Under the pieces are notes generated by a model that saw nothing but the letters and a program-made list of their open reading frames with translations, ran no database searches and was not told the DNA's origin. A program made the translations under genes and the position numbers. A stretch of 64,000 nt of DNA from Phorcus lineatus. Lineage: Eukaryota > Mollusca > Gastropoda > Trochida > Trochidae. Positions within the stretch are counted from its first letter, which is position 1. Every line of letters begins with the position of its first letter. Location of the stretch: positions 30,868,908 to 30,932,907 of the forward strand of contig OV121083.1 in the NCBI GenBank assembly GCA_921293015.1, in the 5' to 3' direction. Shown piece after piece: positions 36,561-46,633 of the stretch.

Positions 36561-36868
36561 GATGCCAAAAATAATAAATGCCAAAACATTTTAATTTTAT
36601 TTCTGTGAGTACTATAATAATAAATGAACCACTGGACAAGGGGATAATAAGCAAGTATTTTTCTCTGATATTAACTTACCTTGGTTCAAGATTAAATAAG
36701 AACTCTTTAAATATTCAGGCTGTTATACATTGCAATTTGCTTTTTACCAATTCCGTTAACCTTCCATAAAAACCTTTTAAACGATAACTTGATTAGTCCT
36801 ACATAAGATAGTAGGATATTAAAAACATAATATAAGAAATTTGATTCTCAACATTAAACTCTACACTC

Positions 36869-36874
36869 TTTATT
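36869..36874 (-). promoter_or_regulatory. Candidate polyadenylation signal of PKA-C
   Basis: First AATAAA on the minus strand downstream of the PKA stop codon (37822), about 950 nt away. No cleavage site can be proven from sequence alone. Confidence 0.45.
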
Positions 36875-37821
36875 GGTAGGGGAAAAGGATTTGACATAAA
36901 TGAACATGAGGCAAGAAAAAAATTCAAAGTGTTCAAGACATTTTTCTGGGTTTATCTGGGTTTTTTCCCCCCTCCTTTTAGCAGATGTTTGCTGAGTAAG
37001 CTTAAACACACTTGCGATCTTTAACCTCAACCAAATAAACATTTTGCATTTTGTGCAATTAAGTTTGTTGATGAACTGTATAAAACTCACAAAAACTGAA
37101 TAGGTGTTATACAATACAATGCAGTGAAATAATTTTCCATCCATAACAACATAAGAGCACTTTTAACACTTTGGATATTTGAGCATCTTAATGATGCAGG
37201 TTTTGACTTTTCTGTGTTTTTACAATTACATACATTGTACCTACAGCCAAATCATACATAAAAAACAGTTGTGCACATTGATCAAGAACATAACATGGGC
37301 AGTGCTGACTTTCTCTTACATGATGCACATAAAATGTTTAAAGATCATGAAACGGCATCATATTTACAATGCCACATGTGAGGAGCATCTAATAATTGCA
37401 TTTGATTCAGTAAAATAGGGCTTGCCTGAGTCAGAATGGTTTTGTAGAGAGCCATTATCAGTCTTGAATCTGCATCTCCACACACAACACAAGAGTTTTA
37501 AGCCTCACACTTGAGCAAAACCAATGGCTAATTGGGATGTGGCATTGACTAGTCTTTATATCCATTTAAAACACCTCCAAAGGTTCTGAAAAAAGGCAAA
37601 CCCTTTCTTGGTTATTCGACAACAATGGACTGTTCAATCAAATGAAGCCAATTTCACTGATGGTTACTTCCTTTGTCGTACATCAGGCAGGTTGATTACT
37701 CAAAAATGCCTTATAGTGTATTGCACTATCTTCTGAGCACAAATACATCTTACTCAAGGTGTCTGGGAAGATTCAATGCATGAATGGTTTCACGTTAGTT
37801 GCAAATTATTCATAAAAAGCT

Positions 37822-37947
37822 CTAAAAATCTGCAAATTCCTTGGCACACTTCTCAGTTGAAGAAATACGAAGTGGTTCTTCATCATATTCATCAAAGTTA
37901 CTTGAATCTCCCGGGCCTTTTTGCTTCGGCACAAACGGAGCTTCCAC
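37822..37947 (-). CDS. PRKACA: PKA catalytic subunit, terminal coding exon
   Basis: 41 codons plus TAG, preceded by the acceptor GATTTGCAG. It encodes the C-terminal tail of the AGC kinase: [20 protein letters not shown], then [16 protein letters not shown] and ADF. It keeps the FDxY-like NFDEY region that contributes to the ATP site, RISS at the autophosphorylated turn (Ser338 region in vertebrates), and the terminal FxxF hydrophobic motif that docks on the N-lobe. This exon is the most diverged from vertebrate PKA-C. The phase 0 junction with the previous exon is at the usual place, after YQKK. Confidence 0.93.
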   Translation of the reverse strand: MEAPFVPKQKGPGDSSNFDEYDEEPLRISSTEKCAKEFADF

Positions 37948-39347
37948 CTGCAAATCGAAAAAAAAAAAAAATCAGTACCAGATGATTTAAACTATCAACA
38001 AGAGTGTTCTGAGAGCGGATGCATTCTAATGAAATTCTTTAAAATGAATGCCTGTATATTGAGTATTATTATCAACATACAAGTGTGGACACAAGCAAAA
38101 CACCGTTTCTCACTTAGGTCAGAGAATTTGTAGATAAGAAAAGACATATCGATCTGGATCTATAAATTAGAACCCCAATCAGCTTAGGAGTCTGTATGTG
38201 CACACACATTTTAGGCTTTCTAAGCATCTTCTTTCTAGAGGAAAATATGAAAAATATGTTTTAAGGGTGTGGTTCCGTCGCCTTTATCAGTGGTCACAGG
38301 GTCACCAAATCTACAAATTAGACTCCCAATCAACCAATGAATCTGTACACAAAGTTTCAGCTTTCTAGATCTCTTGCTTCTGGAGAAGATGAAAATAGGT
38401 TATTAGGCGTGGCACTTCTACACAAGATTTAGGATTTCTGGAGTCAATGATTCTGGAGAAGAAGATGGAATAGAGAAAAGTTTATAGATGGATGGAGGTA
38501 TGCCAGGCACCTTGCCACAGCAGATCGGGCCTTTCAGGCCAGATGAGCTATAACTAAAATTTGGAATCGCCTGAACCTATTCTTGCATTCAAACTCCTAG
38601 ATAGTATAAATATTTGGGTTAGAGAAAGATAATTGATTTTGACAGATGCTTTTCGATAGGAAAAATTAAATAGAAAAATCTGCCATGAAAAGAATTTTCA
38701 ACAAAAGCATCAAAACTGGAAAGAGTGCAGAAACCATCACTGATATCATACAAGAAGCAGCATATGTAACTCAATCTGAATTAAGAAGCAAACCTAGATA
38801 TTCCATGGTAAAATAGAGGGAGACAACAGACAAATAATCAGAGAGGGACAAATCACATATATTGAAATGGACACAGAACAAGATGTGTTATGCTCCAATC
38901 AACATTCCACTTGGATAGAGATTGTCCACACAAAGATAAGCTCATAAAGCTATCTATTTAGCAATTTATAAATTCATACACTAAAATCCTCATCAGATTA
39001 GGAATTTGATCACAAGGTTTCAGTTTTCTAGGCTATTTACTTTTAAAAGATATAGATAGGTTTTTAAAGGCATTCTCCCTGTGGCCTTTTTTGGGGGGTC
39101 ACAGGGTCACCAAATCTATAAATCAGAATCCCCATCATCTCAGGAGACTGTTCACTAGGTTTCAGCTTTCTAGACCTTTTTTTCTGTAGAAGAAATGTTG
39201 GGGAATCAGTCCCAATGTACAAATTCTCCACAAAATTTCACCTTTGGAAGTGTAGCAGTTTTGGAGGAAGAAAGTGTTAAAATTGTGACAAGTTTCAGGT
39301 CTGATGAGCTAAACATTAAGGTTCTATGATATTGCCACAAAGCTCAC
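37948..39347 (-). other. PKA intron, 1,400 bp
   Basis: Donor GTGAGC, acceptor TTTGCAG. It carries a long copy of the dispersed GTCACAGGGTCACCAAATCTA repeat (38262-38560) and a second partial copy (39040-39195). No other coding sequence seen. Confidence 0.8.
38262..38560. repeat. Dispersed intronic repeat family, longest copy
   Basis: Pattern: AAGGGTGTGGTTCCG, GTCACAGGGTCACCAAATCTA, a Cys-codon-free AT-rich body with TTTCAGCTTTCTAGATCTC and TTCTGGAGAAGATGAAAATAG, and a tail GGATGGAGGTATGCCAG...GGCCTTTCAGGCCAGATGAGCT. Other copies or parts: 29590-29770, 39040-39195, 47830-47960, 54680-54990 (two units) and 55870-55965 (tail only). All are non-coding and in the same orientation. Confidence 0.7.
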
Positions 39348-39512
39348 CTTTTTCTGGTATATAGCAATCCAATCTGTTGTGTTGAACCACTTGTGAGTTT
39401 TGATATCATTCACAGCATTTTTCAAGTTACCAAAACGTTTTGTGAGATCAACCTGCAAGAGGTTTCTCAACAAATCTTTAAGGTCTCCACTAAAATGTGA
39501 CGGAAAACGCAC
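39348..39512 (-). CDS. PRKACA: PKA catalytic subunit, penultimate exon
   Basis: 55 codons, acceptor TTGCAG, donor GTGAGC, phase 0 on both sides. It encodes [20 protein letters not shown], then [10 protein letters not shown] and the stretch ending [16 protein letters not shown], the end of the C-lobe of PKA. The invariant Arg of the kinase core (subdomain XI) is in DLTKRFG. Identity to vertebrate PKA-C by memory is very high, with substitutions such as FSGD for FSSD and KTHKWFNTT for KNHKWFATT. Confidence 0.95.
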
Positions 39513-41273
39513 CTGCAACAAATGAAAGTAATTAAAAGTTTGTCATTAACATAGAAATGTCCCTACCACTTTTAGACATATGAAAAATGATGTATTAACC
39601 ACTTTTATTTCTTAGACAGGAGCTGGTTCAAACTCAGTGCTCAAAAGGTTCAATCCCGATGCCAGGAAAAAGCCAATTTCTGTTTCAGGCTATGAAAATA
39701 AGATATCTCACATAATTCTTCTATGGATTATGTCCCCAGCCCCAACTATCAATCCATCCAAACCATGTTACCCTTATTTGCCACTTATGCCAGAGACAGT
39801 CTAAATTAGACATTACAAAAGACAGGCCATGGGGTCTTTAGCTCATAAGCCTCTGTATTGTAAATGTTCAAGAACTTTGGTGTGCATAATTTCCAATTTT
39901 TGGGAGTAAGTTTTATAGTGTGTATCCCACAATCCCGCAGCCTTCATGCATCCCTGTGTTACATGTATTGGGTTTATTATTCAGAAACAATTATAATAAA
40001 AACAATTAAATTCAATTTTAAATTAAATTCATTTTGTGATAATAGATTTAAGTATTTATTTATGGAAATGACTTTGCACTGAAATTTCTAGCAAATATTG
40101 AATTTCTGTATCTGTATCCTGGTTAAGAGAAATTCAAATGATTTGATTAAAAGAAATCACTTTTGTCTATTCTGAATATGAAGATGAACAAACAGTCGGC
40201 TTAATTACAACTCCTGCATTTAATCATTATTCAAGGATTCATTATTTTCAAACAATTTTGCTTGGAGAATTTTCTGATCACAAGGCCAATGTATATTAAT
40301 AAATAAATAGCATCAAATCATTTGCTGTTGTTGAGGAGTTCAGTAAATATGTTTGAGCATCCTCATTATATTCTTTATTATTACAATTGTTTGTACACAT
40401 GCTGGTTTGACATTGATAACTTGTTTCTTCCTTACAGGTTTAGCAGTTCTGCGATACTTAGGTTAATAGTCCAGAAATTTCGGCATAAAATAATTTTATG
40501 AATATTTTTGTGTGTGCACAATCATTAAGAGAAATTGGCACAGTGATTATTATAAATGCACTCATGCCCATACAAACCGAATGCAAAACTCCCGTCAAGT
40601 ATCTTTCAATTTACGACAAATACAACTATCAAAAACAAAGGTTTTTTTGTAGCTAGTCATGGATGTATATACCTTCATTTTGTTGTTTATAATCACTCCA
40701 CATGTTTCCATATTTGATTTGCCTGATTTTCTATTAGTTCATTCTTATACACTCGTGTCTAGGCTAAAGAAATTCAAAATATACAGTGATTATTGATTAA
40801 CACTATCGAAATGCAGCCATTACGCGAACCAGCAAGTAGGAAGCGGCCTTAGCCTCAGTTTGGATTTGAGGAAGTCATAGGTGGTATGCATGCATAAATA
40901 TTAAGAATCCGCTATCAAAATAATTTTCTGGTCAAAGTTTGTGCTTATCCTTCAAATAGCTTTAAGTAGGAAACCTAATGCACTATGCACTTTGAAACTT
41001 GCAACAAATCATGCAAAAAAAGTAAATCAAGACAAAGTCCTAGGTCACTTGATTTAGGCACTATCTTGATTCAAAAATTTTTAAAAAAAAAAAATTTAAA
41101 AAAGGAATCACTTCTCAGCTAATATCTGCGCTTGAGAGCTGAAATTCACACATGCTGTAGTTGCAGCATTGCCATTTCACAAGTCTGTCTTAAACTTGTC
41201 AATTTGGTAATATTATTAAAATCTTAATATTTTAGATATTTAAAAATACTTACCCCACTTCTTATATTGCATA

Positions 41274-42230
41274 TTACCTATACTTTTCGATCAAAAGATT
41301 GGAAAACGTGTTGGTAGTAGTCATCCTGTCTTCGCTCTGCAAGACGGGGAATATGACAATGACAACACGGCCTCGTAACCAGAAGGACTGGAGTCCTTGA
41401 ACATCCTCTACTGCAAGGTCTTGCAGGTAGTGGCTGGCGAAGACCGACGTAGATTTCCAAAAGCACCCCTCTATGATGGCCTGAACCGAGATGTTGCGGT
41501 GAAGAGCCATCATGGAAGCCAACGCCTGAATCTCGTGAGGGTTGTTAGCCGTCGGATGAGGTAAGCCCGCTGCATCATACGCTGCCAGGATGGTCTGTCG
41601 CAACCACAGACCGATGGTGTTCCGATTGACTTCACCCTAGGCGGTCGTTGAAAACGGTACAAACAATCTCTTCCTCGATTTCCTCCTGGACGAAGACCGG
41701 TCAATGTATTCCTTTAACGTCCTTACAGGGCACATGGACAACTCCTCAATCTCGGAATTGTCCACAACCGAAGACAAGGGTGGAATCACAAAAGTCCTGT
41801 CCGGCTGTCCTGGGAGCTGATTCTTGGCGACGAAGTTCCACAGAAGTCCCAGATGCACGCACCATGACGCCCCTGCTCAAAGCGGATCCTCGTGACATCC
41901 ACCGCATGGACCTCACTAACCCTTGCTGCCGTTACCAGCGACAGGAGAAACGCCGTCTTCCGGGTTAAATTCTCAAACGAAGCATCTCTCAAGGGCTCGT
42001 ACGGCAGGTCTCGCAGGTGACGAAGAACTCCGGTGTCTTCGAGAACCTAACATCCTGTTTGACTGCCAAGACAGAGTTGAGTGCCGATAAATAGGTTGAT
42101 ATAGTCCCTCCTTTAAGATGTTTCTTCCGATGAAGGAACAGCAGGAATTCCGCAACAAACTGTGGGGAAGCCCTGACCGGATCCTGAGAATGATCCTCAC
42201 AGAATCGCACAAAAGACAACCACTTGTCGT
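41274..42230 (-). pseudogene. DIRS tyrosine recombinase, frameshifted
   Basis: Read from about 42230. The N-terminal SAM-like domain lies at the end of the long frame (SLYDDKWLSFVRFCEDH, FLLFLHRKKHLKGGTISTYL). A one-base shift near 42020 leads to HLRDLPYEPLRDASFE, KTAFLLSLVTAARVSEVHAV (first catalytic Arg in AARVSE). Another shift near 41855 leads to HLGLLWNFVAKNQ and CPVRTLKEYIDRS, a TAG at 41637-41639, then NRNTIGLWLRQTILAAYD. The catalytic end is HEIQALASMMAL, where HxxR is expected, and FWKSTSVFASHYLQDL with the Tyr. Loss of the second Arg plus three breaks make it inactive. Confidence 0.8.
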
Positions 42231-43242
42231 CGTAGAGCGATCTCGTAGATACTCTATGGGCCCGGGAAATAGCGCTGGCCACCCGGGACGAGTATCCCTT
42301 TGCCTTTAAGGTCTTCTGTAGATGGTCCATACGGACAGATGAAACCGTCCTGGGTCGGGGTGAGGGAACCGACTGTGTGGATGGACCAAGAGATGAGGCC
42401 ATGGAGGAAGCAGACTTGGTGCATCTGCGATGAGGCTGCGTAGCTCTGGGTACCACGTTCTCGTTGGCCAATAAGGCGCGACCAAAAGCAGTCTGATCTT
42501 CCTTGTCGCCTTGATCTTTGGGAAGGAGAATGGGAGGAGGAAAGGCGTAAGCGTCTAGACCCTCCCATGACATTGACAGCGCGTCCACCGCCCACGCTGC
42601 TGGGTCCGGCAACGGGGAGACGTACACTGGCAGTTGTGCGTTGAATCTTGTTGTGAATAGGTCTATCATTGGCCGATGATAAGACCGACACAGAAGGTTG
42701 AACGCTTCTGCATGAAGCATCCACTCTGTCGGTGACGGCTTGTCCGGTCTTGACAGAGCGTCGGCCAATACGTTCCTGCAACCTGGGATGTGTCTGGACT
42801 TGATCCTGATGTTGCTGCTGTCCAACAGTTGGAACAATTGGAACGTCTGGTCCAACAGTTTCTGCGACGACGTCGTCCCTTGGTTTGTGATCAACCACAC
42901 GACCGTGGAATTGTCCGATGCCACTAACAACCAAGACCTGCGAAGGACCGGGAGCCAATGAGATACCGCCAGGATGACTGCTTGCAACTCTAGATTGTTG
43001 CTGTGCCAAGTCGTCTGAACCCCTGACCACAGCCCAGCTGCTAACTGCTCGTCCATGTGGGCGCCCCACCCCTGAAGAGACGCGTCCACAAACAGCTGAT
43101 GATCCGGGGTCCAATCTGTCAAAGAGACGCCTGCGCAAACATTCGACCGGACCGTCCACCACTGAAGGTACCTGTGGAGGCTCCCTGGTAGCAGTAACAC
43201 TTCCTTTACCTCGTCCCTCTGAATAAATGGGGTCAGGAATCT
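42231..43242 (-). pseudogene. DIRS RNase H and linker region
   Basis: An open minus-strand frame from 43242 down to 41989. It starts in the C-terminal end of RT (RPL, TAG, RFLTPFIQRD, LQWWT), then RNase H: LFVDASLQGWGAHM (Asp), NNLELQAVILAVSHW (Glu), VASDNSTVVWLI (Asp), GCRNVLADALSRPD (Asp). A region follows that in DIRS elements links RNase H to the recombinase (DLFTTRFNAQLPVYVSPLPD, AWAVDALSMSW). The four acidic residues of RNase H are intact. No RT palm (YxDD) precedes it: only about 10 residues lie between Gag and this C-terminal RT piece. Confidence 0.8.
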
Positions 43243-44340
43243 CTAAAGGGGTCGCAACATCAGTCCGACATCAGCGTCAGACAAGCGCTGAACCGAATCG
43301 TCTTGTGTGGCTCCGGTGTCAAAGGCTTCCAAGGAGTGCACCTGAAAGCCTGTTGTAGTGTTCCTGGCTAGTCGGAAGGACGGGTTGAGAGACAACCTTG
43401 AGAAGTGCTCGTCCAAGTTGTCCAGTGCGTCCTTCACAATAGGATGAGGGGGTATCAAGAGCTCCGGCTCATCCCAGATTGCGAACCTCCTGTCCACGTT
43501 GGGGCCTGGGGAAGGACACGAGACCAGCCTGTCAGCGATCCACGCGTTAACTCCCAATTCCAGGTGGGTTTCCTCTTCCTCCGAGACGTACTCAAGAAAC
43601 TCCTCATAATCAGGAACGAAGTCATGTTCCTCTCTAAAGCACGGAGAGTCAGACCTCACCCATGAAGAGTTGACTGTCGACAGCGGACGTCTGACCGGGG
43701 AGCGTGAGCGTCGCAGCGAGGAGTGCCGAGGTGAGCGCCTCGGAGAGCGTTGGGGTGAGCACCAGGAAGAGAGAGGCCTCCGGCGAGGCGAGGGGCGGCG
43801 AGGCGAACGCGGTGGTGTCCGACGAGGAGATGAGCGCCGAGGAGAGCGAGGCAGCGGGGTTCGTCTGACCGGCGAGCGTCTAGGGGACAGGCGTCAGGCA
43901 GGCGAGCGTCGGGAGGAACGCGGACGCCGGGCTGACTCAGGAGATATCTGTCGACGGCGGGGCTCCCGCCTGTCCCTATCTAGAACTTCCTGTACCGACT
44001 GAGTGGGCGGTGGTGGCGTCCTAGAACGACCACATTAAGTGATATCACCTACAGTTAAACCAAATTATTGTGATCTTGACACCATAGACGTCCGAGGGGG
44101 GGTCCGATGGTGTCGCCGACGATCATTATCGGGCGGTGGACTCCTTTCCCTGGTGACCGTGGCCGACTTGTCACTCCGAGACTCCTGCTGTGGGGTGTCC
44201 TTAGGCTGTAGCTCCCCTAGCGCCCGGTCCCGGGCTAGCCCGTGGCAACGGACGAGTCTGGACACCATGTCCTCGATGAGCTTGATGTCCGGAGCGGGTG
44301 GGGGTCCTTCAAAGACTTGAGAGATCTGCACGAAGTGCAA
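43243..44340 (-). pseudogene. DIRS Gag-like protein, RS-rich
   Basis: Starts MHFVQISQVFEGPPPAPD at 44340. A segment near 44060 is out of frame. Then comes a long Arg/Ser/Pro-rich stretch (43680-44010; for example RSPRRSSPRRTPPRSP) with one TGA at 43894-43896, followed by an acidic C-terminal part MRSDSPCFREEHDFVPDYEE and LELGVNAWIADRLV. The final ATQDDSVQRLSDADVG runs straight into the RT remnant LMLRPL in the same frame. The role as Gag is inferred from its place upstream of the polymerase part and from its basic, low-complexity composition. Confidence 0.55.
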
Positions 44341-45428
44341 AAAACCCTAGTCATGAACCTGTAGGTTAGAAAAACACCCAACGTAACAATAAGCATACAA
44401 AAGGAACACAGCAAAGGTGAGAAAAATATTGCTTATTATTACCATGTAAAATAATATGTCTTACACATATAAACGCCTGCGAAGAAAGCATACCTTGTCA
44501 ACAAAAACATGAAAGCAACCCAAGCAGCACAAGAAAAAGTAATTAAATAAATATATAAATTACTTTAATGTAAGAATGTTACTCAAAGGGAAGATTAAAA
44601 CACATTACGCATACAAAGTATGAAACAGATATGCGAAAAATCGTTAAAATTTAATGCATACACAAATGACCCCTACGGGCCTCCGTAATGTGAATAAACA
44701 AGTGAAGTACCGCAGCAAATCTCGCGCAAAACCTCGTTGCCGAGAAAAGTGATATCACATACAAAAAAAAACAAAAATAATAACAATAGCAAAAGTGAAA
44801 CACCATTTCCCAGTGCTAAAAGATGTTATAAAGTTTAGAAAAACATTTGAAAATAGAAAATTTCCAAATCACGTACCACTGTGTGCGAATATGACACTAA
44901 ACAGACCGCCATTTTGTTTGGCGACACGTAGACAGAACGAAGATATTTCGTAGTGAAAAAGTGAAATTCTAATGGATATAGCATGCATGAAAGGTAAAAC
45001 ATGGATATCGGATACCATTAAAACAGCCACAACCGATTAAGGAAGGGAAAAACATGCGAGACGAGTCGAGCACGGCCCAATTAGAATTCCAAGCGAAGCA
45101 AGGCGAGGTAGGTAACCACTGCATTATTCACATCACGCATAAAATAGGGATTACAAAGCGAACATACCGTGCAGCAAAGATAAGTCAAATCACAAAGAAA
45201 AATTTACAACACAATTAGTTCAACACAAAACACGTCCAATCGTGAAGCGATTAATATGGAAGGTCACATGAAGGATTGGATCATCACCTTCTGGTTATGA
45301 GGCTGTGTTGTCATTGTCATATTCCCCGTCTTGCAGAGCGAAGACAGGATGACTACTACCAACACGTTTTCCAATCTTTTGATCGAAAAGTATAGGTAAT
45401 ATGCAATATAAGAAGTGGGGTAAGTATT

Positions 45429-46504
45429 AAAAATTTATTTCCACAACAAACTTTCAAATTAGTGAATTTTGAAAATTGCCAACTTCAAGGGCAGATAACT
45501 CATTAATTTGCCAGTTGAAATTTAGGAGTTAAATCCATTCTGTTTTTTATTTTGGAGTTGTATGTTGTGCATTTTTTACCCTTAAATTTAACGAGGTTTG
45601 AAAAAATGAGGTAAAAAATGCACGACATACAACCCCAAAATAAAAAACAGAATGGATTTATCTCCATTCTAACATGACTAAATAGAAAAATAATGAGGAA
45701 TATATTTGCCTTGCAACAATGTGATAAGGTCGAACCAGTACAGAACGGTTCCACTTGCTTTTGAAATTACCGTACAGTTCAATTTTCAAAGAAAACGCTT
45801 CAATAAAAAAATTTATGAAAACATAAACCGACAGATTTCTAAATAAAACCCCATAATTATTTATTTCATTGAGGATAATATCAACAAAAGAAAGATTTTC
45901 TATCCCGTCAGAGTTAGGTTTTCCGTAAATACATAGGTCACCTATCACCCTTACAACACTGACAAGAATTGACTCAATCAAGGGGCGTTATGCTAGCCCT
46001 AACTCTTCACGCATCAAGTGAACTGATTGAATTAACGATCACGAAAGCTTTATAGTTTATCATGGTTGAATACACTGTCTGGAAATGTGGATACTTATGA
46101 ATGAAAGGGGGGGAAGGGAAGCAGTTTGTAAAGTTGAAGAATAACGTATGTCTCCTCTGTTCAGTTGACGAATCACTTTTACTGCGCGTTACGGTACGAA
46201 GCGAGCACAAGCACAGGAGACAATGATACAGGTCATATACAATATATAACAAGGCAATCCACACAGCCATATCAAGCTCTGATATATGTGCTGTTATAAA
46301 CATACTCATAAAGTGACATCGGTATTAAGTATCACTCGTAACGTATTCATAAATGACCTACCTCCAATTTAAAAGTGGAATTACATATATGTCACCTTCT
46401 TAATTAGAGCTACGTTACTTCAATTAGTGGAAGGCGAGTTTTATGGCGTCATCGCAAGACAGAAGTGCCCAGATCGAGATAAAAAGCTTCTTTCCAGATG
46501 GAAC
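45429..46504. other. Intronic stretch with a 50-bp-arm hairpin
   Basis: No gene seen. The hairpin at 45531-45659 lies 100 bp beyond the DIRS end. The rest is AT-rich. Confidence 0.4.
45531..45659. repeat. Hairpin, 50-bp arms 48/50 matched
   Basis: Left arm 45531-45580 and right arm 45610-45659 are inverted copies with two mismatches, starting AAATCCATTCTGTTTTTTAT; spacer 29 bp. It could be a small MITE; no target duplication was evident. Confidence 0.9.
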
Positions 46505-46633
46505 CTCCCTTCACATTTGCCCATTTTCAAAAACAAACAACGCACATGTTCCAATTTGACAAGTGCATTTGTTGTTTTTTGAAAATAACATGTGCATTTG
46601 TTGTTTTTTGAAAATGGGCAAATGTGAAGGGAG
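46505..46633. repeat. Hairpin with about 46-bp arms and inner duplication
   Basis: Left arm 46505-46550 starts CTCCCTTCACATTTGCCCAT; the right arm 46588-46633 is its inverted copy with a few mismatches. Just before the right arm the block GTGCATTTGTTGTTTTTTGA occurs once more, so the right side is partly duplicated. Confidence 0.85.

Larger units (their letters stand above)
41245..45428 (-). mobile_element. DIRS-like tyrosine-recombinase retroelement
   Basis: A 4.18-kb element bounded by 142-bp inverted repeats (41245-41386 and 45287-45428), over 95% identical by eye. They begin AATACTTACCCCACTTC and read CGATCAAAAGATTGGAAAA inside. Between them, on the minus strand, lie Gag, RNase H and tyrosine recombinase. 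Inverted terminal repeats plus a tyrosine recombinase define DIRS retrotransposons (family knowledge), which integrate circular DNA without target duplication. The RT palm is missing. GC content is clearly higher than in the host intron. It sits inside the PKA gene in the same orientation. Confidence 0.85.

Noticed and set aside
39324..39521. Extending the PKA exon as one 65-codon gene
   Set aside because: The residues before VRFP and after YQKK are intron read-through; splice signals define 39348-39512.
42254..43162. 302-codon minus-strand frame
   Set aside because: It overlaps the DIRS RNase H frame, which carries all catalytic residues; this alternative frame has no motif and is open because of GC-rich composition.
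43670..44002. Arg/Glu/Gly-rich 110-codon plus-strand frame
   Set aside because: It is the antisense shadow of the RS-rich Gag stretch on the minus strand and has no domain of its own.
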